Source of the DNA: Homarus americanus
Taxonomy: Eukaryota; Arthropoda; Malacostraca; Decapoda; Nephropidae
Assembly: GCF_018991925.1 (NCBI RefSeq)
Contig: NW_024754741.1
Location: 124,001 to 188,000 of the forward strand
Direction: 5' to 3'
Length of the DNA stretch: 64,000 nt
Shown here: positions 44,331 through 55,740 of the stretch, one piece after another
Layout of the letters: every line of letters starts with the position of its first letter
How positions within the stretch are numbered: the stretch's first letter is position 1
The notes under the pieces: generated by a model
What the model was told of the DNA's origin: nothing
Database searches by the model: none
The model's input: only the letters and a program-made list of their open reading frames with translations
Translations under genes and position numbers: made by a program

Positions 44331-45960
44331 GGTACTGTACTGCGCACATCATTGTCATTCCTAAAATCCATTTTTAATTCATATTACGCTACATAATATT
44401 CAAATCCACCGCGCTTGTAGAATCTCAGGAGAGACGTGTTTTTCCCCTTTGTTTTACACTCAGGATCACTCCCAGTAAGTCCCACCTTCGAACACAGTTG
44501 TCACTATGTTTATTCCACTCTCTACTGGCAAACGCAATCTTGAATTAGTCTGTGTAAATCAACTTTAGTAATTCGCCAGACCTTTGTCAACTGGGGTCAT
44601 CTTTGAATGAGTAACAGTTAGAGTTGTTTGTAGTTATTGTCACTGCGTGAGTAGCGATCACTGGCAACTCAGGGGTATATATACCCGCGCATCACGCAGG
44701 GCGAGCGCCCCTGACGCCCACCCCAACGTTTGTTCCAGGTATGCTTATGTGTAGCCATTCAGTTTAATTCAGTCAATTGTAGTGAATATCAGTGTTCATC
44801 AGTGTTCATGCTTTAACAGTTGTAAGAAGTAATATAACGTAGTACGTCTGTCGTCTAGACAAGAGATTTGTTTGTGTGTTGTCATGCTTCCCAGTCCGTC
44901 CCCTGACGCCTGCCCCAACGTTTGTTCCAGATCCCATTGTGATTCTTGCATCACTCAACAACTGCCCCGGATGTAGTAGAAACCCAACAGGGACCATATA
45001 TGAAACGGTGGCACCGATGCGGCCTGATTAGTATGCTCCACTGCCTCGTGGTGCCAGACCCCAGACTCGCCATGTGTCTGGCCACCACCGACCATAACAA
45101 CAGTCGTGAATCTCAGTGTTCTACCCTGGGACGCACCCTGGAAGTATACGTCAACAGAGTGTCGTAAGATGTATGTTAGGATAATTAGTTGGAAATAATT
45201 ATCCCATGTTGGAATAGTGGACCCATGCATCTGCTGATTTCATTATTAACGTGTATGTGGAGTAAATCTTGTAACTGTACTGTAATGCCACGTACCACCA
45301 GTAGGTGTGAAGTAAAGTAATCTACAAGTGCCATGCAATATATATTGTGAGTAGGGCCAAGAACTGGTCCTGCTATGTGAGAATGTGACACCAGTAAGAT
45401 TGTGCACGGTAGAGTATACTACCTGAGTGATTGTTGTTGAGTAAATAAGAAAATAAGGAAAAATAAATAAGAAAATAAAATAAGTAAATAAAAGTACGGG
45501 TCTGTAATAAGCCCCGGGTTGAACCTGGTAATTATACAGTATGTTAGTAATATCTATTTTCCCTTTGATTATATATTAATAAACTTGTTCTTTGAGTATT
45601 TGAGGAGTATTCATTTCACCCACAGTAGTTACCTTTATTTCCGTCTAAGTGACCTGATATCAGAATTACACTATCCATGTGCCTAGACCATCGACATGCT
45701 ACCAGAACTGAGGTTAGGTAGTACCAAAAATGAACTGAAGTAAGTAGAAGGAACATTTGAAAGAACTATGGCATGTGGTGGTTTCACCCTTCTTTACCCC
45801 TATCGATCTGGTCAATGAAAAACCTAACCCAATGCCTAGTCCACTCTGCCCGCTACCTAACAGGTTACATGCTGTCCAGAGGGGGTCTGGTGGCAGCGAC
45901 CCTTAGAAATTGAGATTAGAGTTAAGTATTTACCCTTAGAATTAGTGACCCCCAGTCTGG
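44331..45960. other. Unassigned 1.6 kb with a strong TATA box and a 31-bp repeat
   Basis: GGGTATATATACCC at 44673-44686 resembles a strong core promoter. A 31-bp sequence beginning CCCCTGACGCC occurs at 44708-44738 and 44900-44930 with two differences. The segment CTGGTGGCAGCGACC near 45888 resembles a primer-binding region of an LTR element. I found no LTR pair and no coding region. Confidence 0.4.
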
Positions 45961-45969
45961 CAGTATAGT

Positions 45970-47090
45970 ACACTTAGCTGTTGTTGTCGTTGTTGTCGTA
46001 TCCTTGGTGTGTTTCTTCACCACCAGTTTGGTCGTCCCTCTCCTCACAACCTTCCATTGGGTGTGGTGTTTTCTTGTTTGGAGGAAATGTCTTGGTCTTC
46101 TGTCTTGGTATTCTTGTTAGCTTGAAGTTGATTTTCTTCTTACTCTCCTCTTCCTCTTGCTCTCTTGAAGTGTCCATTCATTCGTGTTTGGGTCTTGTCC
46201 TTCGTCTTCCTCGTGTCTTAGGTTTTCGTAGGTGTGGAAGAAGTCGGAGACGGTGAGGTTGACCACGTGGGCTTCTGCTCCTGGGGCCTTGTGGTGTTCT
46301 TGATTCTTAGTGACGTGAGTCTTTTTCTTGGGTTTTATTTTCTTGATTTTTCTTTTCTTCTAGTTTTTCTTGTCTTGGGCGTGTACAGCAAGGAGGGCTT
46401 CTTTGTAGCTCAGTTTCTTGTCAAGTCGAGCCTTGGCTATCCTGCATTAGTCCTTCCATTTGGGGCAGGTTCGATCAGCTGAGGAATGTGGGCCGCCACA
46501 GGCAGCGCATTTTTTCACTGTGTTAGGGCAGACAGTGTAGCGGTGTCCGGGGCTGCCGCACAGGGAGCAGGTGACCACCTGCGCCTCACACTTGTTGACA
46601 GTGTGACCGTAGTGCTGGCATTTGTAGCAGCGTTTCGGTCTGCAGTAGGGCTTGACTGGGACAGTTACCCACGCCAGTTGAGCCTCCTTGGGTAGGGTTG
46701 CATGGTGTCCGATGAGGGCAGTGGTGTCGGACAGCTTCTTGACGACTTGGAGTTGTCCCTTGAGGAGCTCACTCAGCTCTGCTTGGTCCACGTGGGCAAT
46801 TTCGGCGTGGGAGATTACTCCCAGCTTCAGGTTGTCCCACTTGTAGGCAATCATTTTTATAGGAATGCCGTTGATGTCTGGGATCTCCGCGAGCTGTACG
46901 GGCATACCCTTCTCGGCGAAGGTGATCTTGATGTCACCATGGAGCTCAGTCATTCCACCTTGGTGACCCCATGATCCTATTGGTTTCAAAGAACTTCTTG
47001 AGAACTAGGAGGTTTAATTTCTTGGGGCAGGTCGGCGTATCCGGACGTATCCGCGCCACGTTATCAAACTCGTAACCGTTCATGGTGAGA
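45970..47090 (-). pseudogene. Gag-like zinc-knuckle ORF1, second copy, frameshifted
   Basis: A relative of the intact ORF at 30501-31400. It starts at about 47082 with MNGYEFDNVARI, then KKLNLLVLKKFF. A frameshift near 46985 leads to the main frame 46447-46989, which carries KLGVISHAEIAHVDQAEL and three knuckles: CYKCQHYGHTVNKC, CSLCGSPGHRYTVC, and CAACGGPHSSADRTC. After a stop at about 46445 the basic tail continues in pieces (LSYKEALLAVH) to about 45974, ending in a CAACAA-rich tract. No RT is visible downstream. Confidence 0.82.
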
Positions 47091-47099
47091 GAGGGTCAG

Positions 47100-47369
47100 A
47101 GTGCTGTGCTGACGTCCACTTTATGTTTAAGAAGACCCGAGTGTGGTTCAGCCTGGCTGGCTGAACCCAAGACTTAGTCAGCACGCAGTGCGAATGATTA
47201 TTTTGTTTTCGTCCTCTTACATTTGTCAGACATCATTGTGAAGACGAGCTTTGAAATACGTTGAATGTTGAAAATTACTCGCAGTGTGCTGCTTCTTTGA
47301 CCTCAGCAAGAATTCAAATGCTTGTGGAGAGAAATTCCAATTCTCCCATTAATTCCAGATGTAATACAA
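47100..47369. other. Unassigned spacer
   Basis: Contains a short inverted repeat around GTTCAGCCTGGCTGGCTGAAC at about 47152-47166. Nothing else recognised. Confidence 0.35.
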
Positions 47370-47680
47370 TTGAACTTTTACTCACAGCAAATATGTTGAA
47401 GGAAATCTGCCGGGACGTCATGGTAGTTCACCAAGACTGGGAGGGATGGGACTAACTAATCCAGAGGAGATTGCTGCCACTGAACATCAAAATTCACTTA
47501 AGCTCACGGCAGCCCTCACTGACCACATAATAGCCCAGAATGCAACAGGGGGAGTGGATACCAGCGAAGTAAATAAGATTCGTAGGTCTTCAAATACTGG
47601 CAATAATACCACATCTATTTTGTCAATAAGATTGTAGGTCTTCAAATACTGCACATACCACATCTATTTTGTCAGACACA
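47370..47680 (+). mobile_element. Rearranged piece of an RT/restriction-like retroelement
   Basis: TANMLKEICRDVMV (47385-47427) is followed at once by GLTNPEEIAATEHQNSL (47446 onward). In the larger copy downstream these two segments lie in the opposite order, about 480 bp apart. The piece ends in a 50-bp tandem duplication at about 47578-47672. Confidence 0.72.
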
Positions 47681-47789
47681 CACAAAGGCTAAGCAATAAA
47701 GAAAAATGTGGGCAGCAATGAAGAGAAGATTGACAATGTGGTAGATCAGGCTCCCAGATGATCTCCTATGTGAAGCAAGAACACTGCAG

Positions 47790-50397
47790 GAGAGACTAAA
47801 AATTACGGGTGACGGAAAAAAGCAAAACACCGATGACGTGGCGTAGTAAATTCTGGAAACAAATGCGTGTAAAAAGTGTTCCTCGGTAAGATTCTCACAG
47901 AGGAATTCCTCCGGTGGGGGATGCCAATAACAGGAGAGACATTAAAACTATTGAAAGAGAAACATCCTGCAAGCGAAGATGACAGACGACCTCCAGGGTG
48001 CCTGGCATCCCACCAAATGCTGTCCGGTTCGAGAAAATAACAGGAGGGATGGTGTGGAAAAAGGCACTGAAGACTCAGGGAGGTGCCAGCCCCTTCAGGT
48101 CTGATGCAAACGGATGGAGAGTCATCCTCAGCACTAACAAAGCTTGGCCCCTGCAGCAAGTGATCTCTCTGCACGGCCATTGCCGTCCTGCGGTAAAGAA
48201 AGTTGCATCCTCATGCTGCCATCACCTTCATGCTCTGACGGCCTGCCGTTTCATTCCCTGGATAAGAATCCGTGATGTGGCTAACAGGAGGGGGGAAGTG
48301 CTGAGGCGAATCATCGGAAAATGCATAATGAAGGTGGTAAAGGACGATGTTTCAGGGCAGCAGCAGGAAACCCCAAGTTTGTGCTGGCCAACAAGCTGAG
48401 GGAAGCTGCCATTCATGCCACAGAGAACGATATTTGAGCAACGTGATTGTGAGGCCGTTCTCCCGTCGACGCTTTCAAACGCATTCAACATACTTAACCG
48501 CAAGACCGCACTGCACACAACACTCAAGATCAAGTGTCCAAGCTTTTCGGTAATGTACGTTGAAAACTCCTATAGGAATCCATCAGACCTCTATATAGTA
48601 AACAACAAGGCCCTAAGAGGTGATACCATCTTACAGTCAACTGAGGGAACAACACAGGGGTACCCTGTTGCAATGGCACGTATGCAATAGGCCTTATCAG
48701 TGCTCCAACAAGAAATAAAAATTTGAAACAACTGGGGTCAAAACAAGTGGCGTATGCTGACGACCTTACAGGAGCAGGAAAAGTGGAGGGACATCAAAAA
48801 AGTGGTGGGACTTGGTAACATCGCGAGGTCCACAACAGGTACCACCCAAACGCCAGCAAGTCCTTCCTCATCGTGAAGCCAGAACATTAGGAACGGGCAA
48901 GGAGGTTTTATGGAAGTGAAGTCAAATAACTAAGGACGGCCAAAGACATCTAGGTGTAGTAATTGGCACCTTCACGGACTTCAAGACCGAGTACGTAGCG
49001 GGAAAGGCGAATGAGTGGGTTAGTGAACCAAGCTCTGTCTGAGATTACAACACAGAGCCATTACATGCGGCTTTCGCTGCATTCACCCATGGAACCAAGC
49101 ATCGTTGGAATCCACTTGATGCGTACTATCCCTGGTATCGGACCGTTCCTCCAATCTTCTGAAGAAGCTATCAGTGTCAAGTTCATTCCCCAAATTCAGT
49201 GAAACACACTCACTTAACCCCAGCAGAAAGAGCACTTCTTGCACTTCCATCAAGACTGGGAGGATGGGACTAACTAACCAATCCAGAGGAGATTGCAGCC
49301 AATCGAACATCAAATTCACTTGCTTCATTGGCAGCCCTCACGGACCACATAATAGCCCAGAACGCAACAGGAGGTCGTGGACCGTGAAGTAAACGAGATT
49401 CGTAGGTCCATTACGACAGATCGACAGCACTGCCGGGGTAAATGATAAGTTGCAGCATCTGCTGCTGCAGCAGGTTCCAGAAAAATTGAAAAAAGTAGCT
49501 ATAGCGCAGGAGGTGGGCGCCCTCGAACTGGTTAACTATGTTACCGATAAGGGCAAATGGTTTCAATCTTAACAAACAAGAATTTACAGATGCCATTGCT
49601 TCAAGGTACGGTTAATAGTAGAAGGTTTGCCTCCCAATGCGTGTGTGTGGCTCTTCCTATGATGGCGATCACGCTATGGTGGTGTGCAAGAAGGGGGGTT
49701 TATATGCATGAGGCATGATGAGGCGGGATCTCACAGCAAATATGTTGAAGGAAATCTGCTGACGTCATGGTAGAACCGACCTCCTTCCATTGATGGCGAG
49801 ATCTTCCAACACAGGACTTCAAACACATCTAACGAAGCTCGTGTGACGCTTCGCGCCGAGGATTCTGACGCGGGACAGCGAGCTTTCTTCGACATCAGGA
49901 TTTTTGATCCCATGGCCGCATGTCATCAGAATCTAGCTCGATGCTGCACCATAGGAGGAACGAGAACGACAAGAAGGCATATAGAGAGAATTCAAAAACG
50001 TTGATCATGGCAGCTTCACTCCTCTAGTGTTCACAACCTCTGTGGATGGGCCCAAGTGCAAGATGTTTATGCCAGACTCGCGGAGTTGATCTCCGAACAG
50101 AAGCAGCAGCCCAGAAGTTATGTTACAGCCTGGATGAGATGTCGACTGTCTTTCTCTTCGGTCGGCTTTGCTCTGCCTCAGGGGAACGAGGAGCTTCTTG
50201 CCCCAACCCGACAACTGCTGCAGATATTGACTATGAGGCTACAATCACTGAATGCCGTATAGATCAGCGTAGTTCAACTAATTTAACACAGATAGATAGC
50301 TTCTTATGTATTAGGATATTTAATATTAAGGTAATTAAATGGTATGAAGGTGTGTATTATTGGGGGCGAGGCTGAGGCCACGTTAAAAAAAAAAAAA

Positions 50398-50398
<1 letters not shown>
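47790..50398 (+). mobile_element. RT retroelement with restriction-like C-terminus, degraded
   Basis: Coding remains run from about 47870 to 50230, followed by an untranslated tail and a poly(A) at 50385-50398. Family assignment is uncertain: the RT and C-terminal motifs belong to a retroelement type I recall from cnidarians, fish and crustaceans, but I cannot fix its clade. There are many frameshifts. Confidence 0.7.
47870..50230 (+). pseudogene. RT and PD-(D/E)xK-like polyprotein relic
   Basis: In order: LTEEFLRWGMPITGET (about 47895), GEVLRRIIGKCIMKVVKDDV (about 48290), a QVCAGQQAEG segment, AFNILNRKTALH (motif A region, about 48480), STEGTTQGYPVAMA (about 48635, motif B, with Tyr in place of Asp), VAYADDLTGAG (motif C, about 48750), LGLTNPEE-like sequence (about 49265), CVCGSSY-like sequence near 49650, and LD-FW...FFDIRIFDP near 49890. 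The last part resembles a restriction-like endonuclease. Frames change at least six times. Confidence 0.68.
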
Positions 50399-50429
<31 letters not shown>

Positions 50430-50430
50430 T
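50385..50430. repeat. Poly(A) followed by (TAG)n
   Basis: Fourteen A and then about ten GTA/TAG units, probably grown from the tail of the retroelement just upstream. Confidence 0.9.
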
Positions 50431-50600
50431 AGTCATGAAAAAAGGTTTTGGGTCATTCAAATTTTTCTCTTTCATGAATGGATTTTCAGGGTTTTTTAGC
50501 ATGCCATTTAATTCTTACAACTCATTTTCGTTACATCGATCTATCTGTAGGGATTACCGATTAGTTGTCGGAAAAAGTTATCAGTGAAAAACCTACAACC

Positions 50601-50830
50601 TCATACAGATAGGCGAGATATAGAAGAAAGGTACTGGGTTTGGTCTTGGGTGTCTATGATAATAATCAGCGTAGTATCTGCGTTCTTATATCTTACTGAA
50701 TCATGCCAGTGAATTCCCCTCATCTCCTTCCTCATCCCGTCGTAATTACCTTTGCAATACTTGAACCTTGGCCTGGTTTTGTCATGAGACAAGTAACAGT
50801 TAAATCTGAAGGACAACGTTACGTGGTGAC
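50601..50830 (-). pseudogene. LINE endonuclease C-terminal fragment
   Basis: A 71-codon minus-strand frame with HVTLSFRFNCYLSHDKTRP and FKYCKGNYDGMRKEMRGI, which fits the end of the EEP endonuclease (after SDHH) and the start of the linker in an L2/CR1-like LINE. Nothing else of the element is present. Confidence 0.7.
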
Positions 50831-51130
50831 TGGTGCCAACGGGGGCAAGGTGTTACAACCTTTTTTTCCGGTTTGATAAGCAACAGTTTGGGGATCTGTA
50901 GATACACCCGTCAATAAGTACGTCTCTCCCAGTTAGTTTAATTTTGCACCACTTTGATTCTTCAAAAACATCCTTTCAATGCACCCTCACCTGGCTGGCT
51001 CTTAGGTCTTACCTTGTATAGATAATCACACTCCTCTTGCAAGTTGCTTGAGAAAGCTTTAAGGCATTATCTAAATTATTTTGACGCAAGCATAACTGCT
51101 TCTATAAACCAAACATGCCGCTATCACCAT
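50831..51130. other. Unassigned spacer
   Basis: No motif recognised. It may be more of the decayed LINE whose endonuclease end lies at 50601-50830. Confidence 0.3.
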
Positions 51131-51139
51131 CACCACCAC

Positions 51140-51300
51140 TGTCACTACCACCGTCACCATCATCACTACATATAACACCATCCATCATCACTACATATAA
51201 CATCATCCATCATCACTACATATAACACCATCCATCATCACCACATATAACACCATCCATCATCACTACGGATAACACCATCCATCATCACTACAGATCG
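51140..51300. repeat. Minisatellite, 25-bp unit, about five copies
   Basis: Units of the type CATCATCACTACATATAACA plus CCATC, preceded by a more variable CACCATCAC tract. It ends at about 51300. Confidence 0.85.
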
Positions 51301-51385
51301 GTAAAGTAGTTTCCCAGATTCTCGTGCAGACACAAACAAAAACAAACAGACATACTTCTTTGTTTTATATAGATAGATAATTTTG

Positions 51386-51798
51386 TATCAAAAGCGTTTG
51401 AGCTATCCATACAAGAGTCACTAAGTACTCATGACTGCAAGAAGTATGCACGTAGTAAAGTAGTCCTTGAGTTACAACAACAATACATATATACAGGCTG
51501 TATATATCAGATATGTATACAACAAATAGATATGCATAAAATCTACAATCTTATGTTAAACTTGCAGAATTTTTAAATAATTTCTTAACCATATTTGTGT
51601 TTATTAAATAACAAACCATCTCGGTAATATCAGTAAAACCATCACCCATAAATTCTGATAAACAGTTACATTCCATAATGTAATGATATAATGTATGGGA
51701 ATTTACATAGCCACACAGTTTACAAGGAATGCCATCAGTTCCTTCAATATATTGCCAATAATATTTCTATCAAAAGCGTTTGAGCTATCCATACAAGA
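51386..51798. repeat. 31-bp direct repeat flanking 351 bp
   Basis: TATCAAAAGCGTTTGAGCTA and the following CCATACAAGA occur identically at 51386-51416 and 51768-51798. The repeated sequence lies within an RT-like segment at the second site. It may be a target duplication or a local tandem duplication. Confidence 0.8.
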
Positions 51799-51900
51799 CA
51801 AACTGGAAGGGTACGGAATTCGGGGAAATGTCCAAGCGTGGATAGAAGACTTTTTATATGACCGCAAGCAGTGTGTGGTGATTAATGGCACGAAATATAT
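51735..51900 (+). pseudogene. LINE reverse transcriptase fragment
   Basis: Reads LSKAFELSIQDKLEGYGIRG and WIEDFLYDRKQCVVINGTK, the segment between motifs A and B of a LINE RT. It is fused in frame to hAT-type sequence at about 51905, making a chimeric open frame with no biological meaning that I can support. Confidence 0.78.
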
Positions 51901-51904
51901 GATA

Positions 51905-52896
51905 AGACTTATATATACCTATTTTTCCAATAGTGCTAAACGACAACATGAATTTAAGGAATTTCAATCATTCTGTACTGTCAAACCACGCATAGTTCTG
52001 CATGTTAATCAGACCCGCTGGTTATCATTCCACCAAGCAGTTGAAAGAGTATTAGAGCAGTGGCAGCCCCTAGAAATGTTTTTTACTTTAAAAGTATCAG
52101 AGGAAAGATTGGTGGCCGTACAACAAATAGCAGAGAGTCTTAGGGACCCTTCACTTTTATTGTACTACAATTTTCTTAATTTCATATTGCCCAAATGTAC
52201 CAAGTTAAGTCGACTGTTTCAGAGAGTCACCAACTATACAATTGTTACACGATAGTATATGCCAGCTTTACAGGAATCTGTTGGGATAATTTTTGTCGTC
52301 ATGAGATTTTTCAAACGGGTAATCTTGATGCAGATGATCCCAGAAATGAAGAAAATCACCTCCCAATAAGCCAAATACACTTGGGAGTAACAATACGTGG
52401 CCTACTTCAAAGTGAAGAATATAGACAACTCCCTAATATGGTCAAGGATGTACAGTTTAGATGTCGTATCTTCATGATAAACCTCTGTGTGCAATTACGT
52501 CAAAGATTTGAGTGTGGCAGCAAGTTTTTATGGATGTGTTCATTTCTGTCATCAAATAGGGTATTTGATACTATATCCAGGAAGGAGATGCCATCCTTAT
52601 ACGACTTTGTGAAGGTAGTGCCCCGCATATACAGTGGCAGTATACAAGTTTTAGATGATCAATGGGGAGACAGTAGTGGACGTTTATACAAACTAGGGGA
52701 ACAAGGAGGTGTAGGAGTTCCCCAATTTAAGGACCTTTGTACATTTACTTTGCAGGTATTCTCTTTTCCAACATCCAATGCAGATACAGAGAGACTATTT
52801 TCTAAATTTAATTTAATGAAAACAAAATCTAGAATCGCTGTACAAACTCCCTCTATTAATTCATTAATAGCCTTGTCTGAGGCTCTGAAATTCTAG
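51905..52896 (+). pseudogene. hAT transposase, C-terminal half, one frameshift
   Basis: The first part (to about 52210) has HVNQTRWLSFHQAVERVLEQ, part of the RNase H-like fold with the all-alpha insertion. A frameshift near 52210 leads to the 3' frame, open to 52896. It ends with FSFPTSNADTERLFSKFN and LMKTKSRIAVQTPSINSLIAL, the hAT dimerisation region. The N-terminal zinc finger and first catalytic Asp are missing. Terminal repeats were not found. The long open 3' part could suggest recent activity, but the absent 5' half makes it a pseudogene. Confidence 0.85.
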
Positions 52897-55140
52897 GGTG
52901 GATGTATAAATTTTACACCATATCAGAGGGTGCTAACTTATGTTTGATATTTTTTGTTCAATTAGTTTATGTTCCCATGCTAAGTTATAATATTATATGA
53001 GTGTAGGGTATTTTGTGTGTGTACCTTTTTATATTAAACTAATGTGCCAGTGAAAGTTGCATTATTTGCCCAAATATATCGTATGCCAAGACATTACCAT
53101 AGTCATACCTAAAATTCATGCTCTTTAATGTCCATTACACCAAAAGAAAACGTGAGAGAAAATGACGTCATAGAGGTGAGGAATATACGGCAACTTATGC
53201 CGTGGAGGAGCCGGAGAGCAAAAAACAAACACAAGCTGCAAGTGGTGGAACACACATATTAGGGTGGGGGGGCACCCCGCCACCTCCATACTTCCATCCT
53301 GCATGCTATTGTACATGTTTTACCTGATCTGTAGTTGCAATCTTGCAAGACCAATGGGAGGTCCCTTCTAAGACGTTATCCTCAGCTTTTTCAAGTGAAT
53401 CTATATAGGTACCGTGATCCACCTTGAGCTTCATCCTGTGGAAGAAGCACATTCAACATGGGTTAACAACAACAAACAACAACGATGGCACAACATCACT
53501 TGAAACACGAAACTGAATAAAAAATGAAACACGCAAAAAGTAAAAAAAAAAAAAAAAAGTAGTAATTATGAGGAGTTCCGAGGAGAAAAAAAATGTAAAC
53601 CTTCGACATTCACATTAAGCCTTTACTTACAAAAAATACGAAGACATAGAGGAAGTTTGATAACAACAGCCTATTACCAAATTTTGTCCAAGACTTTTGA
53701 GATATCTGGAGTTTTCGAGAAGATTTTCGGAGTTGTGACTAACGAGAGAAAGAAGAGTTGCCACGGAGCAGCTAGGACCAAATCCGTGCTATGAATCAGA
53801 GATCGATTATCTTTTTCTTTTGGAAAGGTGATGGAAAAAAGTTGTTCGTTTATTACAGTTCGCAAGACTTTAGGGATGGCGGGATAACGACTTCATGTCT
53901 GGAGTTTAAAGTTTGCTACGATACTGTTTTTGGAGCCCATGTGTGTATGTGTGTGTGTTTGTGAGTGTATAGGTGTGTGCGGAAGCCTTTTATAGCTCTC
54001 TAATGGGCCTCAAAATTTAATATCATGCCAACTGTGAGTCTCTGGACATATACAAAACTTCACATCAATTGGGAAGACATAATTTTCTCTGTTAACACAC
54101 CTGCATTTCTGTACAAGTTCAAGTACAGTATTTCAGAGATGGTTTGGCAGCGATTTATACGCTAAACATAATCTAAGCATATTTACACACGTACACCCGC
54201 ATACATGCTCCAAAAATAGTATGGTGCATCTGTTATGTTGTAATATATGACAGCACTTTAACAGCTAATGTATTTAAGCGTGTATTCTAGGTCAGTACTA
54301 CACTAGTCATCATCAACAGTCTTTAACCTGTTATGAGCTGTAGGTGGATGAAACAAATGATCCCCTTTTTCATGGTCGGGCTGTTTTGTGTGTGTGTCCA
54401 GGACTTGGGAATTTTGTAGTGAAAACTTAAATTCTGAAGAAAAAAAAGTTCGCAGAGCATTGGAAGTTTACTCTGGGGCACATTCTTCAAAAGTAGTGGA
54501 GGTATGCGACCCAGGCCAAAGAGATTTACAGTACAATTTAAGTGTTGGAGACCAAACTCATCGTAGGAAATGTGAGATTTTAATATAGTCATGGGGAAGG
54601 GCATGTTAAGGGGTAGAATGATAGGGCTGTGTAAGGGTATAACTGAACATGACTATTTTCATCAAGGGCAGTTGTTCTTTATACCTGTATTTTCTAACGC
54701 TGCAGTTAACAGTCTTGGAAGGAATAAGACGAAGAGCTGAATTTGAAGGGTTTTGAAGTCGTTTCGATTTATTACAGAAATTAGATATATCTGACACATT
54801 TGCATTCGTATATAATTTATGTTAACTAATCTTATCAACCCGTTCTCACGTGAAAATTATTACAGTATTACCTCTTTCCTAAACCTATACTTGAACAAAT
54901 GAATCTAAGTCAAATCCTCATTCTGTCTGTTAAGAAACGAGGGCATTATTTTGCTGCTGGAGAGATTGTGATGAAATTGGAACGTAGAAGGTTATAGTCT
55001 GTCGGCGTTAATGATGCGTTTTCATCTGATTTGTGTCGTAATGAGAACCTGGCCAGTGTCAAGGTGGAGATTACGTTCCCAGAGATGCTTGTGTTCTATG
55101 ACTCCCTGACACGACATGTTCAGTCTTGGAGGATAAGTAG
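52897..55140. other. Unassigned 2.2 kb
   Basis: No gene recognised. A poly(A) of 16 lies at about 53542-53558, perhaps a retroposed tail. Short frames at 53674-53865 and 54323-54604 have no known motif. Confidence 0.35.
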
Positions 55141-55144
55141 CGAA

Positions 55145-55560
55145 GAGTGGGAAGGGTATTTTTGTTGAGGGTAGAGTGGAAGGTTGAGTGGAGGGTTGGG
55201 TAGAGGGGGGGTAGAGTGAGGAGGGGTTAGTGGGAAGTAGAGTGAGGAGGGGTTAGTGGGAGGAAGAGAAGGAGGGTAGTGGGAGGTAGAGTGAGGGGGT
55301 TAGTGGGAGGTAGAGAGGGGGTTAGTGGGCGGTAGAGTGAGGTGGGAGTAGACTGGAGAGTTTAGTGGACGGAGGTAGAGTGGGGAGGGGTTACAGTGGG
55401 GTGATGTTAGAGTAGTGGGTTGGGGTAGTGGGAGGTAGAGTGAGGAGGGGTTAGTGGGAGGTAGAGTGAGGAGGGGTTAGTGGGAGATAGAGTAGGTGGG
55501 GATAGAGTGGGGTTGGGTAGAGAAGAAGTTAGAGTAGGAGGGTAGAATATATGGTAGAAT
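55145..55560. repeat. G-rich minisatellite, about 25-bp irregular units
   Basis: Built on GTGAGGAGGGGTTAGTGGGA followed by GGTAGA with many changes. The plus strand has frequent runs of three to seven G, so G-quadruplex formation is plausible. Confidence 0.8.
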
Positions 55561-55740
55561 AGTAGGGTAGATTAGATGGTAAATAGAGGTAAGAGTACAT
55601 GGTAGAGAGATGACAGTAGGATAGGAGGATAGAGTAGAACTCAGTAGATGGTAAAAGTAAAGGTTAGAGTACAGGTAGAGTAGAGAGTAGGGTAGAGGGC
55701 AGAGTTGCTGGTAAAGTATATGGTACAGTAGATGGTAAAA
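55561..55740. repeat. Degenerate GTAGA-type transition zone
   Basis: Irregular variants of GGTAGAGTA and AGATGGTAAA connect the G-rich block to the regular 30-bp array. Confidence 0.65.

Noticed and set aside
44640..45900. Possible LTR followed by a primer-binding-like CTGGTGGCAGCGACC
   Set aside because: No second LTR, no gag frame after it, and no fixed start; kept only as an unassigned block.
51140..51300. CRISPR-like regular repeat spacing
   Set aside because: Units are contiguous 25-bp tandem repeats without spacers, in a eukaryotic context.
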